Positions 1 to 8,412 of a DNA stretch of 11,298 nt are shown here, piece by piece; position 1 is the first letter of the stretch, and every line of letters begins with the position of its first letter. Location of the stretch: positions 1-11,298 of the forward strand of contig CAYXHZ010000080.1 in assembly GCA_964465065.1 (NCBI GenBank), in the 5' to 3' direction. Under the pieces are notes generated by a model. It had not been told where the DNA came from. It saw only the letters and a program-made list of their open reading frames with translations, and did no database searches. The translations under genes were made by a program, and so were the position numbers. The stretch comes from CAYMND01 sp964465065. Its GTDB lineage: Bacteria; Acidobacteriota; Aminicenantia; UBA2199.

Positions 1-5
1 GACGC

Positions 6-34
6 TTGCACATTTAATTCCGCTTATTTACAAT
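6..34 (+). promoter_or_regulatory. Possible sigma-70-type promoter of the M64 peptidase gene
   Basis: A TTGCAC element at 6-11 is followed after 17 bases by TACAAT at 29-34, which matches the -10 consensus in five of six bases. The -35 box is weak, matching only in TTG. Transcription would begin near position 41, leaving a leader of about 15 bases before the start codon. The surrounding DNA is more AT-rich than the gene. Spacing and position fit a promoter, but this is pattern matching only. Confidence 0.4.
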
Positions 35-47
35 CAGCGTATACAGT

Positions 48-53
48 GAGGTG
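48..53 (+). promoter_or_regulatory. Ribosome binding site that selects the ATG at 57
   Basis: GAGGTG at 48-53 matches the 16S anti-Shine-Dalgarno sequence. The GAGG part ends five bases before the ATG at 57. The in-frame GTG at 51 lies inside this element and so cannot be the start it serves. The gene therefore starts at 57, two codons later than the longest open frame. Confidence 0.65.
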
Positions 54-56
54 CCC

Positions 57-1469
57 ATGAAACCCTGCATTCTGCTTCTCGCAACCATTTTCCCGCTCTT
101 TGCCATGAACGCTCAGACCGCCTTCGACAATCATTTCCAACATAAAACCATGCGCATCGATTACTACCACTCCGGCAACGCCAGCGAAGAGCGCTTCGCC
201 GTTGACGAAATCCGCTGCGACGGACCCTGGTCGGGTAGCTGTACCGTCCTGGGCGACCCGCTGGATCTCGGCCCCTACCGTTTCGTCGTCCTGGACGGCA
301 GCGGCAAGACCGAACTGTACAGCGAGGGCTTCGCCTCCATTTTCGGAGAATGGCAGACCATTCCCGAGGCCCGTTCCCGCTGGGGCTGCTATCACGAATC
401 GGTGCGGATTCCCTGGCCAAAGGCCCCGGTCACCCTGCGCATCGACAAACGCGATGCGAGCAACAACTTCCAGCCCGTCTGGCAGCAGGCCATCGATCCG
501 GATTACCGCCAGATCAACCCCAATCCCCCGCCGGCCGCTTACCAGAGTGTTTCGCTGTTCGGCGACGACGATCCCGAACACCGTCTGGACATCGTCATCC
601 TCGGCGACGGCTACACGGCACTGGAGATGGACAAGTTCCGCCAGGACGCCCAGCGGCTGGGCAATGTCCTGCTGGAAACCGAACCCTATCGGTCCATGAA
701 GAACAAGATCAGCATCCGCGCCGTACAGACCCCGGCTCAAGAGTCCGGCGTCACCCGGCCGCACGCGGCTCTCTTTCGCAATTCCCCCCTGGCGGTCCGC
801 TACAGCGCCTTCGATTCGGAACGCTACGCCCTGAGTTCGGACAACAAGGCCGTGCGCAACGCAGCCGCCACCGTCCCCTACGACTTCACCATCATCCTGA
901 TCAACGAACGCACCTACGGCGGCGGCGGAATCTACAAGCTCTACGCCACCGTAGCCGCCGACAACGCCTTCGCCGACTATATCGTCATCCACGAGATGGG
1001 TCACCACCTGGCCGCCCTGGCCGACGAGTACTACACATCGGCGGTGGCCTACGAGACCGACACCCCGATCACCATCGAGCCCTGGGAGAAGAACGTCACC
1101 GCCTACCTGAACGGCTGGTTCAAGTGGGAAGACCTGGTCAAGAAGGGTACCCCGCTGCCTACGCCCTGGGACAAGGAGGCCTTCGAGACCTACGGCCGCC
1201 AGGTGGAGGAACGACGCGCCGATATCCGGACCCGTCAGGCGCCGGAGAGCGAAATGGAGGCTTTGTTCAGAGAACAGCTGCAGACTGAACAGGGCCAGTT
1301 CGCCAAGATGAAATACCGCAACAAGGTCGGCCTCTTCGAAGGCGCCAATTACCACGCGCAAGGTTACTACCGTTCCAGCGCCGATTGCACCATGTTCACC
1401 CGCAGCATGAACTTCTGCCCGGTCTGCCAGATGACCATCGCCCAGGTGATCGATCAGATGAGTCGCTGA
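57..1469 (+). CDS. Secreted M64-family (IgA peptidase-like) zinc metallopeptidase
   Basis: Predicted 470-residue exported metalloendopeptidase of MEROPS family M64, which includes the Clostridium ramosum IgA protease and many secreted Bacteroidetes enzymes of unknown substrate. Residues 1 to about 19 form a Sec signal peptide ending in MNA-Q. An N-terminal beta-rich domain (about 22-145) fits the M64 N-terminal domain. The catalytic part opens with the typical strand LDIVILGDGYT at 177-187. The zinc site is HEMGH at 312-316, with catalytic Glu313, followed by LADE ending at 324; Asp323 is the likely third ligand, by inference. The C-terminus has Cys444, Cys454 and Cys457 in a family-typical FCPVC context. 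The length is slightly above that of simple M64 proteins. No lipobox or sorting tail is seen, so a periplasmic or secreted location is inferred. Cleavage of IgA itself should not be assumed. The gene is monocistronic in view and convergent with the efflux operon. Confidence 0.93.
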   Translation: MKPCILLLATIFPLFAMNAQTAFDNHFQHKTMRIDYYHSGNASEERFAVDEIRCDGPWSGSCTVLGDPLDLGPYRFVVLDGSGKTELYSEGFASIFGEWQTIPEARSRWGCYHESVRIPWPKAPVTLRIDKRDASNNFQPVWQQAIDPDYRQINPNPPPAAYQSVSLFGDDDPEHRLDIVILGDGYTALEMDKFRQDAQRLGNVLLETEPYRSMKNKISIRAVQTPAQESGVTRPHAALFRNSPLAVRYSAFDSERYALSSDNKAVRNAAATVPYDFTIILINERTYGGGGIYKLYATVAADNAFADYIVIHEMGHHLAALADEYYTSAVAYETDTPITIEPWEKNVTAYLNGWFKWEDLVKKGTPLPTPWDKEAFETYGRQVEERRADIRTRQAPESEMEALFREQLQTEQGQFAKMKYRNKVGLFEGANYHAQGYYRSSADCTMFTRSMNFCPVCQMTIAQVIDQMSR

Positions 1470-1494
1470 ACAGGAGAACTCGGGTTTATGGCGA

Positions 1495-1516
1495 GGGGCC
1501 GCCCAGAGGCGGCTCC
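1495..1516. terminator. GC-rich hairpin between convergent genes, possible bidirectional terminator
   Basis: GGGGCCGCC (1495-1503), a CAGA loop (1504-1507) and GGCGGCTCC (1508-1516) form a nine-pair stem with one G-T pair. The hairpin lies in the 69-base gap between the M64 stop and the second permease stop, where both transcripts must end. Neither strand has a T-run directly after the stem, so it is not a textbook intrinsic terminator. It may pause polymerase or protect 3' ends. Confidence 0.4.
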
Positions 1517-1538
1517 GGCCAAATAAATCGACGTCTGT

Positions 1539-4500
1539 CTACTTCTTTTTTCCCGGTCTTGCGGCCAGCAGTCGTCCCAGTAATTCCGGAAAGAAGTGGC
1601 GCATGTCGTCGAAATAGGTGTAGAAAACGGGTACGGCGAACAGGGTCAAAAAGGTGGAACTGATCAACCCGCCGATCATGGTCACCCCCAGCGGCGAATA
1701 GGGCATGCCCATCAGCGAAGTGTTGCCGATGGCCATGGGGATCAGGCCGCAGATGGTGGTCATGGCCGTCATCAGGATGGGACGGATGCGGTTGACTCCA
1801 GCGGTGACGATGGCCAGTTCCCGGGCCATGCCCTGCTGGCGGTATTGATTGATCATGTCGATGAGCACGATGCCGTTGTTGACCACCACCCCGATCAGGA
1901 CCACCAGGCCGATACCGGCCATGATCTCGAAGGTGGTGCCGGTCAGGGCCATCAGCCAGAAGGCGCCGACGAAAGCCGCCGGGATGGCCACCAGGATGGA
2001 CAGCGGCAGCACGAAGGATTCGAACAGCACGCCCATGATCAGCAGGATGAAGATGACCGAATAGATCAGACCGCTGGTCAGATCCTGATTCTGCTCGCGA
2101 AACCGGCGGAAACGGGCCCCTTTTTCGTAGGAATAACCGGTGGGGAACGAAAAATTCTTGAGGATCTTTTCGACTTCGCCCTCCACCTGACGCATCTTCT
2201 CTCCGCTGACGTAGACGGTGATCTCGTAAAACGACTTGCCGTTCTCCCGGCCGATGCTGCCCAGGCTTTTCTGGAAGGAGAGGCTGGCCAGCGCGTCCAG
2301 AGTGGTCTCGTTGCCGTTCTCGGCCTGGAAGAAGGTGTTGCGCAGCTGAGCCACCTCGCGGCGCTGTTCGGGCCGGAATTTGACGTAGACCGGAATCTCC
2401 TTCTCGTCGGTCTGGTAGGTGCTGACCTTGCGCGGACGCAGCGAGTAGGCCAGGTAACGGGACACGTAGGCGGCGTCGACGCCGACGTTGAAGGCCCGTT
2501 CGCGGTCGATGACCACGTGGATCTCGTCGTTGCCGGTCTCGGTGGCGTCCTCGATGCTCATGACGTCGGGCAGCAGCTGGAACTGTTTCTCCAGCTCCTC
2601 GGCGAAGCTCATCAAGACGTCGGTGTCGTAACCGCGCAGGGTGTAGGTCAGCGCCATATCGCTCTGACCGTCGCTGTCCTGCCAGCTGGTGCGCACCGTC
2701 ACTCCGGGAATCTGTGGCAGGATCTTTTTGAGATCTTCGGTCAGCTCCTCGCGGGTCATGCGGTGATAGTCGCTGATGCCCAGGCTGTTGGCGAACTTGC
2801 GCCACAGCACCTGATACCACTGCTTGTCGCGGATCGGTTTGAGGTAGAGCTCGATGTTGCCCCCGAAACGGCGCATGGCCGCGTAGACGTGCTCCAGTTC
2901 GTAACGCTTGGCCTGCTTCCAGATGCTGTCCGTCAGGGTGGTCAGCGCCTCGTCCCGCTTCTGCACCGACATGGTGGAGGGGAAACGGATGTGCAAACTG
3001 GCGTCCTGGAAGCCACCTTCCGCCGAGTCGCCGGTCTTCATCATGCCCAGGGCGATGAACATGCTGAAGATGAGCAGGGCGATGACGATCAGGGAGTTGA
3101 GCCGGTGCTTGAACACCTTGACCAGGGCCGTCTGGTAGAACTGGACCAGCGGGTTGTGGGTGGCGTAACGCAGGTTGGCCTGCTCCTTCTTGTCCATCAG
3201 CTTGACCGAAGACAGGGGAATGAACATCAGGGCGATCAGCAGACTGGCAGCCAGGGCGAAGATGACCGGCGCGCCCAGACGGAACATGATGAAGGTCATG
3301 TTGGAATCCCCGCCCATCAGCATCAGGGGCAGAAAGACGACGATGGTGGTCAGGGTGGACAGGGTGATGGCCAGTCCCACCTCGGAGGCGCCGCCGATGG
3401 CCGCATGCCGGGCGTCCAGGCCGCCGAGACGGTGGCGGTAGATGTTTTCCGAAATGACGATGGCGTTGTCCACCACCATGCCGATAGACAGCATCAATCC
3501 CATCATGGTGATGGTATTCAGGGTCCAGCCCATGAAGTACAGGATCAGGATGGTGATCAGCAGGCACAGGGGGATGGCCAGGGTGATCATCAGGGTCACC
3601 CGCAGCCGGCGCAGAAAGAGATAGAGGACCAGAAAGGCGAACAGACCGCCCCACATGGCCGTTTCCTTGACGTTGTCGATGGATTCCAGGATCAGCTCGC
3701 CCTGATCGAAAAAGACGTAGTACCCCAGGTCGCGCAGCATGGGTTCGGCGGCGAACTGCTCATTGAGGCGACGGTTGACCTTGTCGGCCACATCGACGGT
3801 GTTGGCCGTACTCTCCTTGTAAACCACCAAAGTGGCCGCCAGCTTGCCGTCGAAACGGGAGATGGTCTGCACTTCCTCGTCGAAGTCGAAAACCACCTCG
3901 GCCACATCGGCGATGGTCAGTCCCGGCCGGATCTCCACCCGGCGCACATCCTCCAGGGTGCGGAAGCGGTTGGACACCCGCAGCATGAACTTCCTCTCGC
4001 CCATGCGGGCGTAACCGCTGGAGATGGCGAAATTTTCCTGCATCAGCTCCTGGATGACCCGGGACAGGTTGATGCGGTAGGCGCGGATCTTGTCCGAATC
4101 GACGATGATCTGGATGTTCTTCTCGCGCAGCCCTTCCAGTTCCACCGTGGCCACGCCGGCCTCCCCTTCCAGAGCCCGCTTGACGTAGCGGTCGATCAGG
4201 AAATAGGGGTCGTCCAGGTTTTCCGGGTAGGCGACCGCCAGGTAGAGGATGGGGATATCGTTCTCGCGACGGCGGTGGATGAAAATCTGCTCCACGTCGC
4301 TGGGCAGGAGCACCCGGGCGCGTTCTATGCGGTCGGCCACCTGGGAATAGGCCAGGTCCATATTGGTGTCCTGGGCGAACTCCAGGAAAAAGAAACAACT
4401 GTTGTTGGAGGAACGGCTGTACAGCCTTTTCAGGCTTTTCACCGTTTTAAGTTCCCCCTCCATGTTCTTGGCGATCTGCTCCTCCACCTCCTTGGGGCTG

Positions 4501-4688
4501 GCGTTGCGGTAGGGCACGTTGACCATCAGCATGGGATTGTTCATACCTTCGGGCATCAGATCCAGGTTGATGCGGTAGTAGGCGATCAGGCCGATGACCA
4601 CGACAGCCAACATGATCATGACCACCGTCACCGGCCGGCGCACCGAAAACCGGGGGATCAAGCGTTCCGGCAGTTTATATTCGTCCAT
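1539..4688 (-). CDS. RND-superfamily efflux permease, second of a tandem pair (1049 aa)
   Basis: Inner-membrane proton-driven RND (AcrB-type) transporter of standard size with both six-helix halves. The first helix is at about 20-38. A periplasmic porter/docking domain runs to about 340, and helices 2-6 cover about 343-490. A linker of about 40 residues leads to helix 7 near 530. A second periplasmic domain and helices 8-12 follow, ending near 1030 before a basic tail (PGKKK). Helix 4 carries VVDNAIV with Asp407, the AcrB Asp407 equivalent, but Asn408 replaces Asp408. Helix 10 carries VVNNGIV with Asn937 at the AcrB Lys940 position. The ATG at 4688 is chosen because GGAG lies seven bases upstream and the first-helix sequence begins there; the frame stays open upstream only as a shadow of the preceding gene. 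It is the last gene of the operon, 20 bases after the first permease. Substrate is unknown; heavy-metal signatures were not recognised. It is probably a heteromer partner of its neighbour. Confidence 0.95.
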   Translation of the reverse strand: MDEYKLPERLIPRFSVRRPVTVVMIMLAVVVIGLIAYYRINLDLMPEGMNNPMLMVNVPYRNASPKEVEEQIAKNMEGELKTVKSLKRLYSRSSNNSCFFFLEFAQDTNMDLAYSQVADRIERARVLLPSDVEQIFIHRRRENDIPILYLAVAYPENLDDPYFLIDRYVKRALEGEAGVATVELEGLREKNIQIIVDSDKIRAYRINLSRVIQELMQENFAISSGYARMGERKFMLRVSNRFRTLEDVRRVEIRPGLTIADVAEVVFDFDEEVQTISRFDGKLAATLVVYKESTANTVDVADKVNRRLNEQFAAEPMLRDLGYYVFFDQGELILESIDNVKETAMWGGLFAFLVLYLFLRRLRVTLMITLAIPLCLLITILILYFMGWTLNTITMMGLMLSIGMVVDNAIVISENIYRHRLGGLDARHAAIGGASEVGLAITLSTLTTIVVFLPLMLMGGDSNMTFIMFRLGAPVIFALAASLLIALMFIPLSSVKLMDKKEQANLRYATHNPLVQFYQTALVKVFKHRLNSLIVIALLIFSMFIALGMMKTGDSAEGGFQDASLHIRFPSTMSVQKRDEALTTLTDSIWKQAKRYELEHVYAAMRRFGGNIELYLKPIRDKQWYQVLWRKFANSLGISDYHRMTREELTEDLKKILPQIPGVTVRTSWQDSDGQSDMALTYTLRGYDTDVLMSFAEELEKQFQLLPDVMSIEDATETGNDEIHVVIDRERAFNVGVDAAYVSRYLAYSLRPRKVSTYQTDEKEIPVYVKFRPEQRREVAQLRNTFFQAENGNETTLDALASLSFQKSLGSIGRENGKSFYEITVYVSGEKMRQVEGEVEKILKNFSFPTGYSYEKGARFRRFREQNQDLTSGLIYSVIFILLIMGVLFESFVLPLSILVAIPAAFVGAFWLMALTGTTFEIMAGIGLVVLIGVVVNNGIVLIDMINQYRQQGMARELAIVTAGVNRIRPILMTAMTTICGLIPMAIGNTSLMGMPYSPLGVTMIGGLISSTFLTLFAVPVFYTYFDDMRHFFPELLGRLLAARPGKKK

Positions 4689-4695
4689 AGGGTAT

Positions 4696-4699
4696 CTCC
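4696..4699 (-). promoter_or_regulatory. Ribosome binding site fixing the second permease start
   Basis: On the - strand GGAG (complement of 4696-4699) lies seven bases before the ATG ending at 4688. It sits wholly inside the 20-base gap after the first permease stop at 4709. It decides the start, because the same frame remains open far upstream. Confidence 0.7.
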
Positions 4700-4708
4700 A
4701 TTTCCCTG

Positions 4709-7700
4709 TCAGCGACTGAACCGTTTGTAGAGGAGCGGGATCAGCACCAGGGTCAGAAAGGTGGAGCTGCCCAGCCCGGCGATGACAGTGACTGCCATCG
4801 GCGTGCGGATTTCTGCCCCTTCCCCCAGCCCCATGGCCATGGGCAGCAGTCCCAGGATGGTGGTCAGGGTGGTGATCAGGATCGGCCGCAGGCGGACGGC
4901 ACCCGCTTTTTTGATGGCCTCCAGCTTCTCCTCGCCGCGTTTGCGCAGGGTGTTGATGTAGTCGATGAGCACGATGGCGTTGTTGACCACCACGCCCACC
5001 AGGGTGATGATGCCGATGTAGACGGTCACCCCCAGGGGCATGCCGATGATCCACAGGGTGACGATGACACCGATCATGGCCATGGGGATGGAGAACATGA
5101 TCAGGAAAGGGTGCAGGAAGGATTCGAACTGCGAAGCCATGACGATGTAGACCAGAAAGGCCGCCAGCAGCATGGCCAGGATCATGCTGTTCATGGAAGT
5201 CTCCATTTCCTTGTTCTGACCGCTGAGATCGTAGCGGATACCCTGAGGCAGGGCCAAACCGTCCAGCATGGCATAGATCTTTTCCACCGCCTGGTTGAGG
5301 TCGATACCGTCCACGTTGGCGGTGATGATGGCCGAACGTTCCTGACCGACGCGGCGGATCTCGTTGGGTCCGCTGAGGATGTTGACCTCGGCCACGCTGC
5401 CCAGGCGGATCGGAATCTGCCCGCCTGGATTGACCACCAGGTTGCGGATGTCTTCGGCCTTCTGGCGTTGGTCGTCGCGGAGGTAGACGCGGATGTCGAT
5501 GCGCTTGTCCTGCTCCTTGAAGGTGGTGGGGATGTTTCCTTCCACCTTGTTCTTGATCAGGGAAGCCACCGTGAAGGCGTTCAGGCCGTAATGGGACAGA
5601 CGCGCGCGGTCGAACTGCACCACCAGTTCCGGAAAGCCGGGTCGGGTGGTGGACTGGATGTCCTTGAGTCCCTCGATGGCAAACAAACCCTGATAGATCT
5701 GCTGCGAGGTACTGCGCAGAGATTCCAGGTTGTAGCCCTTGATCACCAGCTCGATGGGCGACTTCATGGTGAACAGGACCGGGCGGGCGATCGTGTAGTC
5801 CAGGTCGGTCTTGTCGGCCATCAGTTCGCGGATGCCGGCGATGACCCGTTCCTCGTTGCCGTAGATGTCGTCGCCTTTCTCCACGTTGACCGTCAGTTTG
5901 GCGATGTGCTCGCCCACCTCGCTTTCCGACAGCTCGTCGGTGGTCGTTCCCGAGGCGTAACCGACACTGTTGACCAGGGGCAGCTGACGGATCTTTTCGG
6001 CGATGGCGTTCATGCGTTCGTCGTTCTTCTCCACCGGGATGCCCACCGGAAAGTTGACGTTGAGGTACAGGGTGCCCTGGTGAACCTGAGGGATCAGTTC
6101 GCTGCCCAGAGACGGGTAGAGCACGAAAACGGACAGCAGAAAAACCAGCAGGGTGATGCCCAGAACCCGCCAGTCATGCTTCATGCAGAAATCGAGCAGT
6201 CGCGGGTAACCCCGGTTGACCCAGTCCAGAAAAACGTTGAACTGACCGGTGATCCAGTTGATGGGCGGAACCAGCACGGAAGCGAACAGGGACAGGATCA
6301 GTTTGCCGATCACGATCAGGATGACGAACAGGCTGAGCGCCATACGCACCAGCAGAGCCATGACCAGCTGCATGACGAAGCGTACCAGGGCGAAAAGGTA
6401 TATCGGAACATAGCTCAGAAAGAAGCGCTTCTTTTCGAAACTGGAATCCAGAACTGTCAAGGCCGCGCTGCGACTGAATCCATCCCAAAGCGGAGCCAGT
6501 TTCTGGATACGTTCGGCCAGTCTGTCGAACCAGGGTAAAACGAAGCGCTGCAGACCGAACGGGCGGATCAGCCACCAGAGCAGGGCCAGCAGGACGGACA
6601 AAACGGACCCGGCTGTGAACAGGCCCAGGGCCAGCAGAATGCGCAGCAGCATCCAGGGGGCTTCGATGAACAACAGACCCAGATTGCGCAGGCTGCGTTT
6701 ATCTTCGAAGCGGTAGCGGAACGGTGTAGCCAGTTCGCTGGTTTTCAACTCGTACTTGCGGGAGGCCAGCATGGGGATGAAGAACAGGGAAACCAGCAGA
6801 GAGGCCAGCAGGGAAAAGACCACCGACAGGGACAGGTCGCCGAAGATCTGACCGGCGATGCCCTCGACGAAAACGATCGGGAAAAAAACGGCCACCGTAG
6901 TCAGGGTCGAAGAAATCACCGCTGCTCCGACCTCGCTGACGCCGCGGGTCACCGATTCCAGAAAGCCGTCCCCCTCCTCCCGGCAGCGGAAGATGCTCTC
7001 CATGACCACGATCGAGCTGTCGACCAGCATGCCCACCCCCAGTGCCAGACCGCCCAGGGACATGATGTTCATGCTGACCCCGAACAGTTTGAGAGGGGCG
7101 AAGGTGGCCACGATGGAGATCGGGATGGATACGGCCACGATCAGAGTGGTGCCCAGGTGACGCAAGAAGAGGTAAAGGACCAGGATGGCCAGAAAACCGC
7201 CCATGATGGCCGTGCTCTTGACCTCGTTGATGGAGTTCTCGATGAAGATCGACTGATCGGACAGGGTCTCGATGTGCATGCTCCGGGGCAGACGGTAGGC
7301 GATGAAATCGGTCATCTGCTGCTCGCGCTGGCGGGCGGCGAAATCGGCTCCCGGATTGCCGCGTGCCCGGCGTCCCTGGCCACGGCCGGCCGGGCCTCCG
7401 GGAGCGGCGCCAGGCCGTTCGGGCTTCTGTACGGCCATGGCCGCCACGAACGCCTTCTGCTCGGCGCTGCCCTGCAGCTTGGCCAGGACCGCCTTGGCAA
7501 CGGCCACGATATTGGCGTCGGCCTCTTTGTAGATGTCGAGTTCCACGTTCTCCACCCCGTTGATGCGGGTGATGACGTCCCGTTCCTTGTGGCTGTATTC
7601 GATCTGGGCGATGTCTTTGAGCCGCACCTTGACCGTATCGTTCTGGGTGACGATGATCTCGCCGATTTCCTCCACCGTACGCAGTTCGTTGAGGGTACGC

Positions 7701-8383
7701 ACGATATACTCGGTCTCGCCTTCCTTGATGTTGCCGCCCGACAGGTTGACGTTTTCCTGCAGCAGACGGGCGGTGACGGTGTCGTAGGGAATTTTGGCCT
7801 GGGTCAGCATCTTTTCGTCCAGTTTGATCAGGATTTCCTTTTCCAGGCCGCCTTTGACCTTGGCCGCCGCAACTCCGGGCACGCCTTCCAGTTCACGGGC
7901 GATCTCGTCCTCCACGATCTGGCGCAGGTCCATCAGCGGAATGGTGGGGTCGCTGACAGCGATGCGCAGGATCGGATCCAATGAAGGGTCGTAACGCAGG
8001 ATCATCGGCCGTTCCACATCTTGTTCCAGATAGACCTGATCCAGCTTTTCGCGGATCTCCTGGGCGGCGCGGTCCAGATCGGTGCCCCAGATGAACTCCA
8101 GGATGATGTCCGACTGCTCCGGTCGGGACACCGAGGTGATGTTGTTGAGGTTCTTGATCAGGCTGAGCTGTTCCTCCAGCGGCCTGGACACCACATTTTC
8201 GACTTCTTCGGGTGCCGCGCCGGGGTACTCGGTACGGATGGTGTAGGTCGGATAGGAGATTTCCGGCATCAGATCCCAACTCATCTTGGTATAACTGATC
8301 AGGCCGAACAGGGCGATGGCCAAAACGATCATGGTGATGGCCACCGGTCTGTTGGTGGTGAAAGAATAGCGACTGTTGTTCAT
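4709..8383 (-). CDS. RND-superfamily efflux permease with enlarged central membrane insert (1224 aa)
   Basis: Inner-membrane RND (AcrB-type) drug or solute/proton antiporter and first permease of the operon. The first helix (about 12-32) is followed by a motif typical of hydrophobe/amphiphile-type RND pumps, WDLMPEISYPT. The first periplasmic domain reaches about 390 and contains a Gly/Pro/Arg-rich stretch (about 321-346) absent from the partner. Helices 2-6 cover about 393-538. Helix 4 has Asp455 (AcrB Asp407 position) followed by Ser456. Helix 10 has Asn1134 and Asn1135, with Asn1134 at the AcrB Lys940 position. Between helix 6 (FIPM ends at 538) and helix 7 (from about 737) lie about 195 residues with hydrophobic stretches at about 577-606, 655-680 and 681-708. 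This makes the protein about 150-180 residues longer than usual. The start at 8383 has AGAGG six bases upstream. The gene follows the adaptor by 29 bases. Frame and motifs are continuous, so the insert is not an assembly frameshift. Substrate unknown. Confidence 0.95.
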   Translation of the reverse strand: MNNSRYSFTTNRPVAITMIVLAIALFGLISYTKMSWDLMPEISYPTYTIRTEYPGAAPEEVENVVSRPLEEQLSLIKNLNNITSVSRPEQSDIILEFIWGTDLDRAAQEIREKLDQVYLEQDVERPMILRYDPSLDPILRIAVSDPTIPLMDLRQIVEDEIARELEGVPGVAAAKVKGGLEKEILIKLDEKMLTQAKIPYDTVTARLLQENVNLSGGNIKEGETEYIVRTLNELRTVEEIGEIIVTQNDTVKVRLKDIAQIEYSHKERDVITRINGVENVELDIYKEADANIVAVAKAVLAKLQGSAEQKAFVAAMAVQKPERPGAAPGGPAGRGQGRRARGNPGADFAARQREQQMTDFIAYRLPRSMHIETLSDQSIFIENSINEVKSTAIMGGFLAILVLYLFLRHLGTTLIVAVSIPISIVATFAPLKLFGVSMNIMSLGGLALGVGMLVDSSIVVMESIFRCREEGDGFLESVTRGVSEVGAAVISSTLTTVAVFFPIVFVEGIAGQIFGDLSLSVVFSLLASLLVSLFFIPMLASRKYELKTSELATPFRYRFEDKRSLRNLGLLFIEAPWMLLRILLALGLFTAGSVLSVLLALLWWLIRPFGLQRFVLPWFDRLAERIQKLAPLWDGFSRSAALTVLDSSFEKKRFFLSYVPIYLFALVRFVMQLVMALLVRMALSLFVILIVIGKLILSLFASVLVPPINWITGQFNVFLDWVNRGYPRLLDFCMKHDWRVLGITLLVFLLSVFVLYPSLGSELIPQVHQGTLYLNVNFPVGIPVEKNDERMNAIAEKIRQLPLVNSVGYASGTTTDELSESEVGEHIAKLTVNVEKGDDIYGNEERVIAGIRELMADKTDLDYTIARPVLFTMKSPIELVIKGYNLESLRSTSQQIYQGLFAIEGLKDIQSTTRPGFPELVVQFDRARLSHYGLNAFTVASLIKNKVEGNIPTTFKEQDKRIDIRVYLRDDQRQKAEDIRNLVVNPGGQIPIRLGSVAEVNILSGPNEIRRVGQERSAIITANVDGIDLNQAVEKIYAMLDGLALPQGIRYDLSGQNKEMETSMNSMILAMLLAAFLVYIVMASQFESFLHPFLIMFSIPMAMIGVIVTLWIIGMPLGVTVYIGIITLVGVVVNNAIVLIDYINTLRKRGEEKLEAIKKAGAVRLRPILITTLTTILGLLPMAMGLGEGAEIRTPMAVTVIAGLGSSTFLTLVLIPLLYKRFSR

Positions 8384-8412
8384 GGGCGCCTCTTAGCTGC
8401 AATGACCCGCCA

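Noticed and set aside
24..1361. A 445-codon - strand frame opposite the M64 gene, and a 475-codon + strand frame at 5111-6538 opposite the first permease
   Set aside because: Both are codon-aligned antisense shadows for the same reason, while the sense frames have clear family motifs.
1486..3654. A 722-codon - strand frame overlapping the second permease
   Set aside because: Its product is an Arg/Pro/His/Gly-rich out-of-frame translation with no domain. The overlapping frame gives a complete RND protein.
1596..4730. A 1044-codon open frame on the + strand opposite the second permease
   Set aside because: It is codon-aligned with the permease, so it stays open only because the permease lacks TTA, CTA and TCA codons. 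Its product is a His/Asp/Gln/Gly-rich mirror of membrane protein codons with no recognisable motif.
1875..4984. Near-identical 17-20 base stretches in the two permease genes (for example around 1875 and 4979)
   Set aside because: They encode the conserved helix-10 VVNN motif in both paralogues. This is ordinary protein conservation and not a DNA repeat element.
4689..5054. Upstream extension of the second permease frame to 5054
   Set aside because: This part reads the first permease out of frame and gives low-complexity His/Gly sequence. The true start at 4688 has its own ribosome binding site and begins the normal RND N-terminus.
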